From Gammaproteobacteria bacterium (lineage in GTDB: Bacteria; Pseudomonadota; Gammaproteobacteria; Pseudomonadales; Azotimanducaceae_A): 5,410 bases of DNA. The translations under genes were made by a program, and so were the position numbers. This document shows, in pieces, positions 1 to 5,410 of the stretch. The stretch is from positions 1 through 5,410 of the forward strand of contig JAPPKV010000273.1 of assembly GCA_028819775.1 (NCBI GenBank), in the 5' to 3' direction. How positions within the stretch are numbered: the first letter of the stretch is position 1; every line of letters begins with the position of its first letter. A model generated the notes under the pieces. The model was not told the origin of the DNA, did not search any database, and saw only the letters and a program-made list of their open reading frames with translations.

Positions 1-8
1 ATCGCCGC

Positions 9-1412
9 ATGACGACGTTAGCGCCCACTCACCAACGATTTGTCGTACACCCCATCAATCCACCCATGTACCAGGATCGCTTCGGTCAAGAAATCACGTC
101 GCAATCGGCGCGGGCTGTCGAGCTCTACGACGACGCGGTTGACCGGATGTTTGCCCTGCAACCGGGTAGTGACATCCTGATCGACGAAGCCCTGGGCCTC
201 GACCCGACGTTCGCCTTGGGGCAGTGCGCCAAGGCCCGGGCATTGGCGGGCAATGGCGACAACGCCCAAGCCCGGGACCACGCGGCACGCGGTCGGGATC
301 TCGCGGCGCATCTGCCGGAACGCGAGCGCCGTCACGCCGAAATCGTCTCGCTCGTGTTCCACGGCGAATCGATGACGGCTCTCGAGGCGGTGCGCGAACA
401 CGCCGCGGCGTATCCGCGCGACCCCGTACCGCTATCCTTCGCGCTGGGTGTGTACGGGCTGTTCGGTTTCGGGGGCTTCAAGGACTTCCGCGAGCGTCAG
501 GTCGAACTCCTCGAAACCGTTGCGCATGCCTACGGCCAGGACGACTGGTGGTTCCTCGCGTCGTACGGCTGGGCGCTAGTGGAGGCGGGGCGCAGCGGCG
601 AGGGCATCCCGATGCTCGACCGGGCGTTGACGTTGCGACCCGACAACGCCAACGCCGCCCATGGCCGAGTCCACGGCTACTACGAACAGGGTGCTGCGCA
701 AGAGGGCGAAGCGTTCATTGAGGCGTGGCTGCCCGGATACGATCGCGGCGCCATATTGCATGCCCACCTGGCTTGGCATCAGGCGCTGTTCGCGTTGCAG
801 CGCGGCGAGATGGAACGTGCGCAAGCGATCTACGAGGACAGCATCCGGCCCGCCGTGTCGCAGACCCTGCCCATGTTCACGATGGTCGATTGCGCGTCGT
901 TTCTGCTCCGGGCCTCGATGGCTGGCTGCAACTTCGACCCCGAACAGTGGGAGGAGGTCCTTCGCCTGGTCGAAGACCGGTTCTCGAAACCGGGCATCCC
1001 TTTCGTCAACACGCACCTCGCCATGGTCTATGGGGGTGTCGAGGATGGCGAAGCGATGAAAAACCTCGAACAAGGTGTCGCGAACCTCCTCGACGAAGGC
1101 AAGCAGCCGTCGGGGTCGGTGGTCGCGGACATTTGTTCGGGAATCGCGGCGTATGGCAAGGGCCGATACCGAGATGCCGCGGAGGTCTTTCGTCGAGCGG
1201 CGCCGGAACTCGCACGGCTCGGTGGCAGCAACGCGCAGCGCGACGTGTATATCGACTTGGCGGTCTCGGCCAGCGTACGCGCAGGAGAATTCGAAGCGGC
1301 GCGGGAAGTCGCGAAGCGGCGGTGGACCCGGCGGGCGGGACACCTCAACGAGGCGTGGCTCGACCGACTGTGCGGCGGCGAGACCCGCGTCAGGTCAGCG
1401 CAAACGTCGTAG
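9..1412 (+). CDS. TPR-type repeat protein, TTC38-like
   Basis: A 467-residue soluble protein made of helical hairpins of tetratricopeptide type, with no signal peptide or membrane segment. Helix pairs are visible at about residues 33-80 (with the ALGLDPTFAL segment at 61-70), 182-215 (WFLASYGWALVEAG, then DRALTLRPDNANAAHG) and 380-436 (AYGKGRYRDAAEVFRRAAPE, then AVSASVRAGEFEAAREVA). The middle part, with VHGYYEQG (221-228) followed by HAHLAWHQALFALQRGEMERA (251-271), follows the pattern of the TTC38 family, where a His-rich segment and a WHxAL motif lie between repeats. The molecular role of bacterial TTC38 homologues is not established; TPR proteins usually mediate protein-protein contacts. 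The start is uncertain: only eight bases precede the ATG, they are open in frame, and an internal ATG at residue 20 (base 66) is an alternative. Its last 23 bases overlap the end of the convergent arabinofuranosidase gene, with which no functional link is evident. Confidence 0.8.
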   Translation: MTTLAPTHQRFVVHPINPPMYQDRFGQEITSQSARAVELYDDAVDRMFALQPGSDILIDEALGLDPTFALGQCAKARALAGNGDNAQARDHAARGRDLAAHLPERERRHAEIVSLVFHGESMTALEAVREHAAAYPRDPVPLSFALGVYGLFGFGGFKDFRERQVELLETVAHAYGQDDWWFLASYGWALVEAGRSGEGIPMLDRALTLRPDNANAAHGRVHGYYEQGAAQEGEAFIEAWLPGYDRGAILHAHLAWHQALFALQRGEMERAQAIYEDSIRPAVSQTLPMFTMVDCASFLLRASMAGCNFDPEQWEEVLRLVEDRFSKPGIPFVNTHLAMVYGGVEDGEAMKNLEQGVANLLDEGKQPSGSVVADICSGIAAYGKGRYRDAAEVFRRAAPELARLGGSNAQRDVYIDLAVSASVRAGEFEAAREVAKRRWTRRAGHLNEAWLDRLCGGETRVRSAQTS

Positions 1413-2865
1413 CCGTGAACGAGTGCGGCGGCAGAACCGCCTCGGCCGAACTCTGGACGACCCAGCCGTCGAAGGGTGCCGAGGCGACACGGTCGGGCGC
1501 GTCGAAACCGTTCTCCGCCTGCAATTCGGCATGGAGCATCTCGGCGTCGACCACCTTCGCGATCGATCGGTCAAGGTCGACGACGAGCCGCATGTCCTCG
1601 TCGAGGCTTCGGTTCACCGCGAAGACGTGCAAGCGGTCGCCGTCCAGCATGGCGGCATGGTCGAGATACGCCACCTCCCCGTAGCGCCCGCTCGTGTACC
1701 GCGGGCCGACCACCGCACCGCGTAGCGATACGCCGGTCTTGCGGGAGGAGATCATCCGGAAGGCATGGAAGATCGTCTGTTTGAACAGTTCGTCGCCCCG
1801 GGTCATCACCGGACCGATGACGTTCACCAACTGCGCGAGGTTGGCGATCTTCACGCAGTCGGCGTGGCGGATGAAGCTCATCAGGAACATGGCGACGACC
1901 AGCGCGTCCTCCAGGTTGTAGCGCTCCTCCAGTAGTGCGGGCGCGAAGGCACCGCCGCCGTCGCCGCCCCTTGCGCGATACCAGACGTTCCACTCGTCGA
2001 AACAGAGCCAAGCGCGTTTCTCGGCGCGTCGTTGTTCGGCAACCAGACGCGTACAGGCATCGACGGCTTCGATCTGCCGGTCGATGCTGTTCGAGATCGC
2101 GAGATAGTCCGCACTGTCGCCCGTGCGGTTGCCGACGTAGCGGTGCAGACTCACGTAGTCGGCGAGATCGCCAAGGTGTTCGAGCACCTGGCGATCCCAC
2201 TCCAGGAACGTCGGCATCTGGCTCCCGGAGGAACCGCAGGCAACGGTGGCGATGGACGGGTCGCAGTTCTTCATCATCTTCGCTGCTTGTTGGGCGCGGA
2301 TTCCGTATTGGTCGGCGGGCACGTGACCGAGTTGCCACGGGCCGTCCATCTCGTTGCCGAGGCACCAGATCGGCACGTCGAAGGAATCGGCGCTACCGTT
2401 GGCCGCGCGTTCGTCCGCGAATCGGGTGCCCCTCGGGGCGTTGCAGTATTCGACCCAATCCCGCGCCTCTTCCGGGGAGCCCGTGCCGAGATTCACCGCG
2501 AGCATAGGTTGCCAATCGAGCTTGCGGCAGAGCCTTACGAACTCGTCCGTGCCGAAGGTGTTGGGCTCGATCGACTGCCAAGCCAGTTCGCGGACCGTCG
2601 GCCTTGATTCCTTGGAGCCGACGCCGTCGCGCCAGTGATACCCCGAGGCGAAATTGCCACCGGGGTATCGGACGACGGTCATCTGGAGTGCGCTTAAGGC
2701 ATCGATCACGTCCGCGCGCATGCCGTCGGTATCCGCGTGGGAGGAATCCGGATCGTAGACGCCGGTGTAGATCGAACGCCCGAGGTGCTCCAAGAATCCG
2801 CCGAAGATCAAGGGACTCACTTCGCCAATGGGGAATTGCGTATGCAAGACGAGCGTGGTTACCAT
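1390..2865 (-). CDS. abfA: GH51 alpha-L-arabinofuranosidase
   Basis: Hydrolyses terminal non-reducing alpha-L-arabinofuranosyl residues from arabinoxylan, arabinan or their oligosaccharides with retention of configuration. From the chosen start it has 491 residues, the usual length of single-domain bacterial GH51 enzymes. It has no signal peptide, so it probably acts in the cytoplasm on imported oligosaccharides. A TIM-barrel spans roughly residues 20-370, followed by a C-terminal beta domain. Hallmarks are FLEHLGR (24-30), RYPGGNF (66-72), the acid/base glutamate E172 in CLGNEMDGPW, HRY (241-243), and the nucleophile E291 in CFDEWNVWY. Spacing and context of these residues match characterised GH51 enzymes such as the Geobacillus one (E175/E294). 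An in-frame ATG at 2910 would add 15 residues, but the family begins near MVTTLVLHTQ and GGGGAA lies five bases before the ATG at 2865. It is divergent from the exported hydrolase and overlaps the TPR gene at its 3' end. The family is very likely; exact substrate preference cannot be read. Confidence 0.95.
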   Translation of the reverse strand: MVTTLVLHTQFPIGEVSPLIFGGFLEHLGRSIYTGVYDPDSSHADTDGMRADVIDALSALQMTVVRYPGGNFASGYHWRDGVGSKESRPTVRELAWQSIEPNTFGTDEFVRLCRKLDWQPMLAVNLGTGSPEEARDWVEYCNAPRGTRFADERAANGSADSFDVPIWCLGNEMDGPWQLGHVPADQYGIRAQQAAKMMKNCDPSIATVACGSSGSQMPTFLEWDRQVLEHLGDLADYVSLHRYVGNRTGDSADYLAISNSIDRQIEAVDACTRLVAEQRRAEKRAWLCFDEWNVWYRARGGDGGGAFAPALLEERYNLEDALVVAMFLMSFIRHADCVKIANLAQLVNVIGPVMTRGDELFKQTIFHAFRMISSRKTGVSLRGAVVGPRYTSGRYGEVAYLDHAAMLDGDRLHVFAVNRSLDEDMRLVVDLDRSIAKVVDAEMLHAELQAENGFDAPDRVASAPFDGWVVQSSAEAVLPPHSFTATTFALT

Positions 2866-3036
2866 GGATGTTCCCCGACGGTACGTGCAAAAGCCGGCAG
2901 TCTCGCACAATGACGCCGCGATTCGACACTGCGTCCGATTCGGCGCAATGCCCGCGTCAACGGGGAGGTTGATTGAGCAAGAGTCCGCCGGGGTTTTCGC
3001 GCTACCATCGCAAGCGCCATGCCTTTCGGAGGTCCA
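2866..3036. promoter_or_regulatory. Divergent intergenic region between arabinofuranosidase and hydrolase
   Basis: This 171-base gap must hold the promoters of both flanking genes if they are expressed locally. On the minus strand GGGGAA (2871-2876) serves as ribosome binding site for the GH51 gene. On the plus strand GGAGGT (3028-3033) serves the hydrolase gene. A minus-strand TTGACG (2955-2960) is a fair -35 element, but I find no good -10 at normal spacing. On the plus strand TACCAT (3003-3008) is a weak -10 candidate without a matching -35. The heptamer CGATTCG occurs twice in direct orientation between about 2919 and 2942, which might be a regulator half-site or chance. No riboswitch or clear operator palindrome is recognised. 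Confidence 0.45.
3028..3033 (+). promoter_or_regulatory. Ribosome binding site deciding the hydrolase start
   Basis: GGAGGT is a near-perfect Shine-Dalgarno sequence three bases before the ATG at 3037. It lies inside the reading frame opened by the earlier ATG at 3019, which has no such sequence upstream. It therefore favours 3037 as the start, where the protein begins MKRIRSISIC like a normal Sec signal peptide. The spacing is slightly short, so 3019 is not excluded. Confidence 0.65.
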
Positions 3037-3879
3037 ATGAAACGCATCCGTTCAATCTCGATTTGTCTCGGCATCGTGCTATTCGCAGCGCCCGCCACGG
3101 CGGAGGTGGCGATCACGCCCGACGTCGTCTACGGCCATAAGGACGGAATGGCACTCGTCTACGACGTGTTCCAGCCTGCTGAAGCCAATGGCGCGAGTGT
3201 GCTGTTCATGATCAGTGGTGGCTGGTTCTCCGGCTGGGCGCCTCCCGAGCGTCGCCAGCGGCAGTTCGGCTACCTGCTCGATGCCGGGTTCACGGTGTTC
3301 GCCATTCATCACGGCAGTGCGCCACGGTTCAAGGTGCCGGTCGCCGTGGCCGACGTTCGCCGTGCGGTCCGGCACGTTCGGATGAACGCCGAGCGGTTCG
3401 GCATAGACCCGGACCGGTTGGGTGTCATGGGCGGCAGTGCCGGTGGTCACTTGGCTCTGATGCTGGGTCTCGCAAGCGATTCGGGCGATGCCAGCGCCCA
3501 AGATCCCGTGCTGCGCGTCTCGAATCGGGTGCAGGCGGTCGTGGCGTATTTTCCGCCGGTGGATCTCAGCAAGAGCGCCGGACCGAATGATCGCTTCCCG
3601 GCGCTCGACTTCGATCCGGCCTTGGCGCCGGACGTGTCCCCGATCAACTTCGTGAGCGATGACGACCCGCCGGTGTTGATGATCCACGGCGACGAGGATC
3701 GCCTGGTGCCGCTCCGCAACAGCGAACGCATGGGCGAAGCCCTCGACGGGGTTGGGGTCACGAACAACGTGGTTGTCCTTGCAGGTGCCAGGCACGGCTT
3801 CCGCGACGCCCACCGCGATCGCGCAAGAGATGAAACCGTGGCGTTCTTGACGGCCCAACTCGTGGCTGGTCGCGAGTAG
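3037..3879 (+). CDS. Exported alpha/beta hydrolase, BD-FAE/esterase type
   Basis: A 280-residue serine hydrolase of the alpha/beta fold, probably a carboxylesterase acting outside the cytoplasm. Residues 1-22 form a Sec signal peptide: basic MKRIR, a hydrophobic core, and an ATA cleavage site before EVAITPDV. The nucleophile is S134 in MGGSAGGH, preceded by the VADVRRAVRHVRMNAERFGI helix and DPDRLGV, typical of BD-FAE and related esterase/lipase proteins. The acid is probably D221 in HGDEDRLVPL, and the base H253 in ARHGF. The oxyanion segment reads MISGGWFSGW (58-67), where many relatives have HGGG or HGGxW. BD-FAE denotes bifunctional carbohydrate esterases that can remove feruloyl and acetyl groups, but the fold also covers general esterases and peptidases, so the substrate is unproven. 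It is divergent from a GH51 arabinofuranosidase, which fits removal of ester groups from arabinose-containing glycans (inference). A start at 3019 would add six residues and is less likely because of the Shine-Dalgarno at 3028-3033. Confidence 0.88.
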   Translation: MKRIRSISICLGIVLFAAPATAEVAITPDVVYGHKDGMALVYDVFQPAEANGASVLFMISGGWFSGWAPPERRQRQFGYLLDAGFTVFAIHHGSAPRFKVPVAVADVRRAVRHVRMNAERFGIDPDRLGVMGGSAGGHLALMLGLASDSGDASAQDPVLRVSNRVQAVVAYFPPVDLSKSAGPNDRFPALDFDPALAPDVSPINFVSDDDPPVLMIHGDEDRLVPLRNSERMGEALDGVGVTNNVVVLAGARHGFRDAHRDRARDETVAFLTAQLVAGRE

Positions 3880-3900
3880 GCGAAGGCTTGACCCCGTGTC

Positions 3901-3932
3901 GGCGGCGGCGGAGACTGACTCCCGTCGCCGCC
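3901..3932 (+). terminator. Strong GC-rich hairpin between hydrolase and next gene
   Basis: The 32 bases fold into a nearly complete stem: nine pairs from GGCGGCGGC against GTCGCCGCC (one G-T wobble), a single bulged C, four more pairs GGAG/CTCC, and a five-base ACTGA loop. It starts 22 bases after the hydrolase stop and ends 17 bases before the next ATG. No run of T follows, so it is not a classical intrinsic terminator. It may be a U-less terminator, a stabilising 3' end for the hydrolase message, or a structure limiting read-through into the downstream genes. The fold is seen directly; the role is inferred. Confidence 0.5.
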
Positions 3933-3948
3933 GCGGGAACCGTTCGCA

Positions 3949-4923
3949 ATGTCGCTTCGGCCGTTAACCGTCGCTGTCATCCTTGGCATCCTGCCGATCG
4001 AGTTCGCCGGGGCCGGCGAGACGCAGATCGCTTTCGAGGAGCGAGGCCTTGAGAAGCTCGGCATCCGTCCCGCCCGGGGCAGAACGCGGAACCTGACCTT
4101 CGATCACACGGCCCGCCGGGACGTATCGGGAACCCCGGACCTGATGGCCGTGGAGACCATCACCGTCGTAGGGGGCATCATCTTCGTCGAGCAGGCAAGG
4201 CCGCAGCTTCCCCAATATGCCTGTCCCGACGTTGCCATCGACGTCGACGAAGAGAGCGGCCGGCGGCTGGGCGTGGGTTTCCCCGGCGAACGCGTGGCCG
4301 GCACACTCTACGACTGGGAACTCGAACCCTTGGTTGGTTTCGTCCGGAGCGGGTCGGACGCCCTGTTCACGTACATGGGCGTCCACGGCGAATACCACCG
4401 GTCGTTCGCGGGCAACCTGGCCGGGTTCAACCTCTTCCTGCTCGACACGTTTCGCTCGGTGCGCAACCCGGAGCAGGCGCATCGGGTGGTCAAGACGCCC
4501 GTGCCCGGGTACACGGTGGGCGCGGACACGGACCGCATCGACAAGCAAGCAGCGCGCAAGCTCAAACGCTGGATGCGGCGAAATCACCTGATGTTCACGG
4601 ACCTCGACGTCGACTTCGTATTCCGCCCGGAAGTGGGCAACCTGGTCGTTGATGGCGAGCCTTATTGGATCGCCGTCGATAGCGAAGGGCCCGGGCCCGG
4701 TCGAATAACCAGAAGATTCGAAGACGCCGCCACGACGCTCGCAGCCAATCCGGTGGTGTTCGGCAGCGGCTTCCGACTCGCCAAGTACGCGGCCCTCTTC
4801 AGGTATCTGAAGGCGGAGTGCCCCGAGCGGTGGCGAGCACTCCGGCGGAACGTCGCGCAGCAGAGACGAGCGCTAGACCTCTACACGATCCCCTTGCGGC
4901 AGATGCCTTACGCGGTGCGCTGA
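3949..4923 (+). CDS. Exported protein of unknown family
   Basis: A 324-residue protein that I do not recognise. The N-terminus (MSLRPLTVAVILGILPIEFA, then GAGETQ) looks like a Sec signal peptide with probable cleavage after AGA at residue 22, so the mature protein is likely periplasmic or secreted. There is no lipobox, no second membrane segment and no repeat. Mature residues include only two cysteines, C92 in YACPD and C291 in AECPERW, which could form a disulfide. Polar patches that may be functional are HGEYH (146-150), DTFRS (166-170) and FTDLDVDFVF (216-225). The C-terminus is rich in basic and aromatic residues. Codon use is the GC-rich pattern of the neighbours, and the long frame with a signal peptide supports a real gene. 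No strong Shine-Dalgarno precedes the ATG; GGGAA at 3935-3939 is the nearest. It sits between an exported esterase and a probable RNA methyltransferase, which gives no firm clue to function. Confidence 0.75.
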   Translation: MSLRPLTVAVILGILPIEFAGAGETQIAFEERGLEKLGIRPARGRTRNLTFDHTARRDVSGTPDLMAVETITVVGGIIFVEQARPQLPQYACPDVAIDVDEESGRRLGVGFPGERVAGTLYDWELEPLVGFVRSGSDALFTYMGVHGEYHRSFAGNLAGFNLFLLDTFRSVRNPEQAHRVVKTPVPGYTVGADTDRIDKQAARKLKRWMRRNHLMFTDLDVDFVFRPEVGNLVVDGEPYWIAVDSEGPGPGRITRRFEDAATTLAANPVVFGSGFRLAKYAALFRYLKAECPERWRALRRNVAQQRRALDLYTIPLRQMPYAVR

Positions 4924-4924
4924 G

Positions 4925-4941
4925 TTGCGGGCCCGGCCCGC
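4925..4941. repeat. Palindromic repeat, copy 1
   Basis: TTGCGGGCCCGGCCCGC lies directly after the stop codon of the unknown exported protein and just before the GTG of the next gene. Bases 4927-4941 are an inverted repeat of seven-base arms (GCGGGCC and GGCCCGC) around a single C, which as RNA would fold with about six pairs and a three-base loop. It recurs 52 bases downstream with one inserted base. Confidence 0.6.
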
Positions 4942-4948
4942 GTCCAGC

Positions 4949-5410
4949 GTGACGGCATCTTTGGGCGCGACGTGCTTTGCGGGCCTCGGCCCGCTGGTTC
5001 AGAGAGCGCTGGAGCGTCAGGGCGCCAAGAACCTCGCCGTGTTCAGGGTCCGCAATTTCGACTACCTGTCATTTCGGCTGGAACGCTCGAAGATCCGGTC
5101 TTTTCGGTCGGTGCACTTGCTCGAGGATGTGTTCCTGGAGATTTCGCAGGTACCTCGCATCGCGAAATCGTCCGACAGTGCAAAGCTGTCCCGAAGGCTT
5201 GATCGCGCGGCTTTGCTCGAAGCGATCGCGTTGAAGAACGAGCTCTTTCCCGACAAGAAGCACAGACGCCGTGGACCGCCGACGTTTTGCTGCTTCGTCC
5301 GTCAACACAAGGATCACCGCGTCCACCGAAAACAAGTGTCCCAGGCTGTCGTCTCATCGATTGCCCGATGTTTTCCGCGTTGGCGTCTCAATGACCCGGC
5401 CGATCTGGAG
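4949..5410 (+). CDS. Probable THUMP-domain RNA methyltransferase, N-terminal part
   Basis: The open frame runs 154 codons from a GTG to the right edge of the window without a stop, so the gene is cut by the window end. The opening (TASLGATCFAGLGPLVQRAL, residues 2-21) matches the ATCxxGLExxLxxEL start of THUMP-containing methyltransferases. Next come VRNFDYLSF (34-42) and LLEDVFLEI (57-65), the RNxDxxxF and xxEDVF segments seen in TRM14-like members. The stretch PPTFCCFVRQ to RCFPRWRLNDPADLE (110-154) resembles the THUMP core with its terminal W-x-x-D-P-D pattern. THUMP binds tRNA or rRNA, and the missing C-terminal part should carry a Rossmann SAM-binding domain with an N-methylating NPPY-like motif. 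No ATG is available in frame; GTG 4949 fits the family N-terminus, with TTG 4925 as an alternative. No clear Shine-Dalgarno is present. It lies 25 bases after the preceding stop, so translational coupling is plausible. It is unusually rich in Lys and Arg, as expected for RNA binding. Confidence 0.68.
   Translation, partial: MTASLGATCFAGLGPLVQRALERQGAKNLAVFRVRNFDYLSFRLERSKIRSFRSVHLLEDVFLEISQVPRIAKSSDSAKLSRRLDRAALLEAIALKNELFPDKKHRRRGPPTFCCFVRQHKDHRVHRKQVSQAVVSSIARCFPRWRLNDPADLE
4977..4994. repeat. Palindromic repeat, copy 2
   Basis: TTGCGGGCCTCGGCCCGC repeats copy 1 (4925-4941) with one additional T. Bases 4979-4994 form an inverted repeat with perfect seven-base arms and a two-base centre. 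It lies inside the methyltransferase coding sequence, where it encodes the AGLGPL part of the conserved N-terminal motif. The two copies therefore bracket the GTG start at 4949. Confidence 0.6.

Noticed and set aside
576..1343. Minus-strand open frame (255 codons) opposite the TPR gene
   Set aside because: The translation is rich in Arg and Pro with no domain pattern, and the opposing frame codes a coherent TPR protein, so this is a shadow.
725..1684. Plus-strand open frame spanning the TPR gene end and the arabinofuranosidase gene end
   Set aside because: It crosses two well-supported genes in other frames and gives a low-complexity Arg/Gly/Ser-rich translation typical of out-of-frame GC-rich DNA.
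2866..2910. Fifteen-residue N-terminal extension of the arabinofuranosidase from an ATG at 2910
   Set aside because: The extension (two Cys, no signal-peptide character) does not fit GH51 N-termini, and a Shine-Dalgarno lies within it at the right distance from the ATG at 2865.
2960..3010. Possible sigma70 promoter for the esterase, with TTGATT at 2969 and TACCAT at 3003
   Set aside because: The spacing between the two elements is about 28 bases, far from the usual 16-18, and no better -10 is present at correct spacing.
3079..3858. Long minus-strand open frame (259 codons) opposite the esterase gene
   Set aside because: It mirrors the esterase across nearly its whole length, as expected from GC-rich codon bias. 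Its translation has no recognisable domain, while the plus-strand frame has a signal peptide and a full catalytic triad.
4687..4698. Perfect 12-base palindrome GGGCCCGGGCCC inside the unknown exported protein gene
   Set aside because: It encodes the Glu-Gly-Pro-Gly-Pro-Gly stretch, where Gly and Pro codons naturally create GGGCCC repeats; no second copy or regulatory context is seen.
5043..5357. Three overlapping minus-strand open frames near the right edge
   Set aside because: Their translations show no domain and they overlap the plus-strand frame whose translation matches a THUMP methyltransferase N-terminus.

Overview
The window is a GC-rich (visibly well above 60%), densely coded stretch of bacterial chromosome. 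Sec-type signal peptides, Shine-Dalgarno sequences and a GTG start all point to a bacterium. The protein families suggest a Gram-negative heterotroph, possibly a proteobacterium, but nothing in the sequence fixes the lineage. I see no tRNA, rRNA, CRISPR array, insertion sequence, integrase or phage gene.

Layout, left to right: (1) 9-1412, plus strand, a tetratricopeptide-type protein resembling the TTC38 family. (2) 1390-2865, minus strand, a GH51 alpha-L-arabinofuranosidase with its full active site; its end overlaps the end of gene 1 tail-to-tail by 23 bases. (3) 2866-3036, a divergent intergenic region carrying the ribosome binding sites of both flanking genes. (4) 3037-3879, plus strand, an exported alpha/beta hydrolase of the BD-FAE/esterase type with an intact Ser-Asp-His triad. 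(5) 3901-3932, a very strong GC-rich hairpin in the 69-base gap. (6) 3949-4923, plus strand, an exported protein of a family I do not recognise. (7) 4949 to the window end, plus strand, the N-terminal 154 residues of a probable THUMP-domain RNA methyltransferase with a GTG start, cut by the window edge. Its start codon lies between two near-identical palindromic repeats.

How the genes may work together: the divergent pair of arabinofuranosidase and exported esterase fits breakdown of arabinose-containing plant or algal polysaccharide. The exported enzyme would remove ester groups or act on esterified oligosaccharides, and the cytoplasmic GH51 would release arabinose from imported oligosaccharides. 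This is inference from position and family, because no transporter, regulator or arabinose-catabolic gene is present here. The hydrolase, unknown exported protein and methyltransferase lie on one strand with gaps of 69 and 25 bases. They could be co-transcribed unless the hairpin at 3901-3932 terminates.

I do not see a clear new multi-gene system. The items most worth a second look are the twin palindromes around the methyltransferase start, the unrecognised exported protein, and the hairpin before it.
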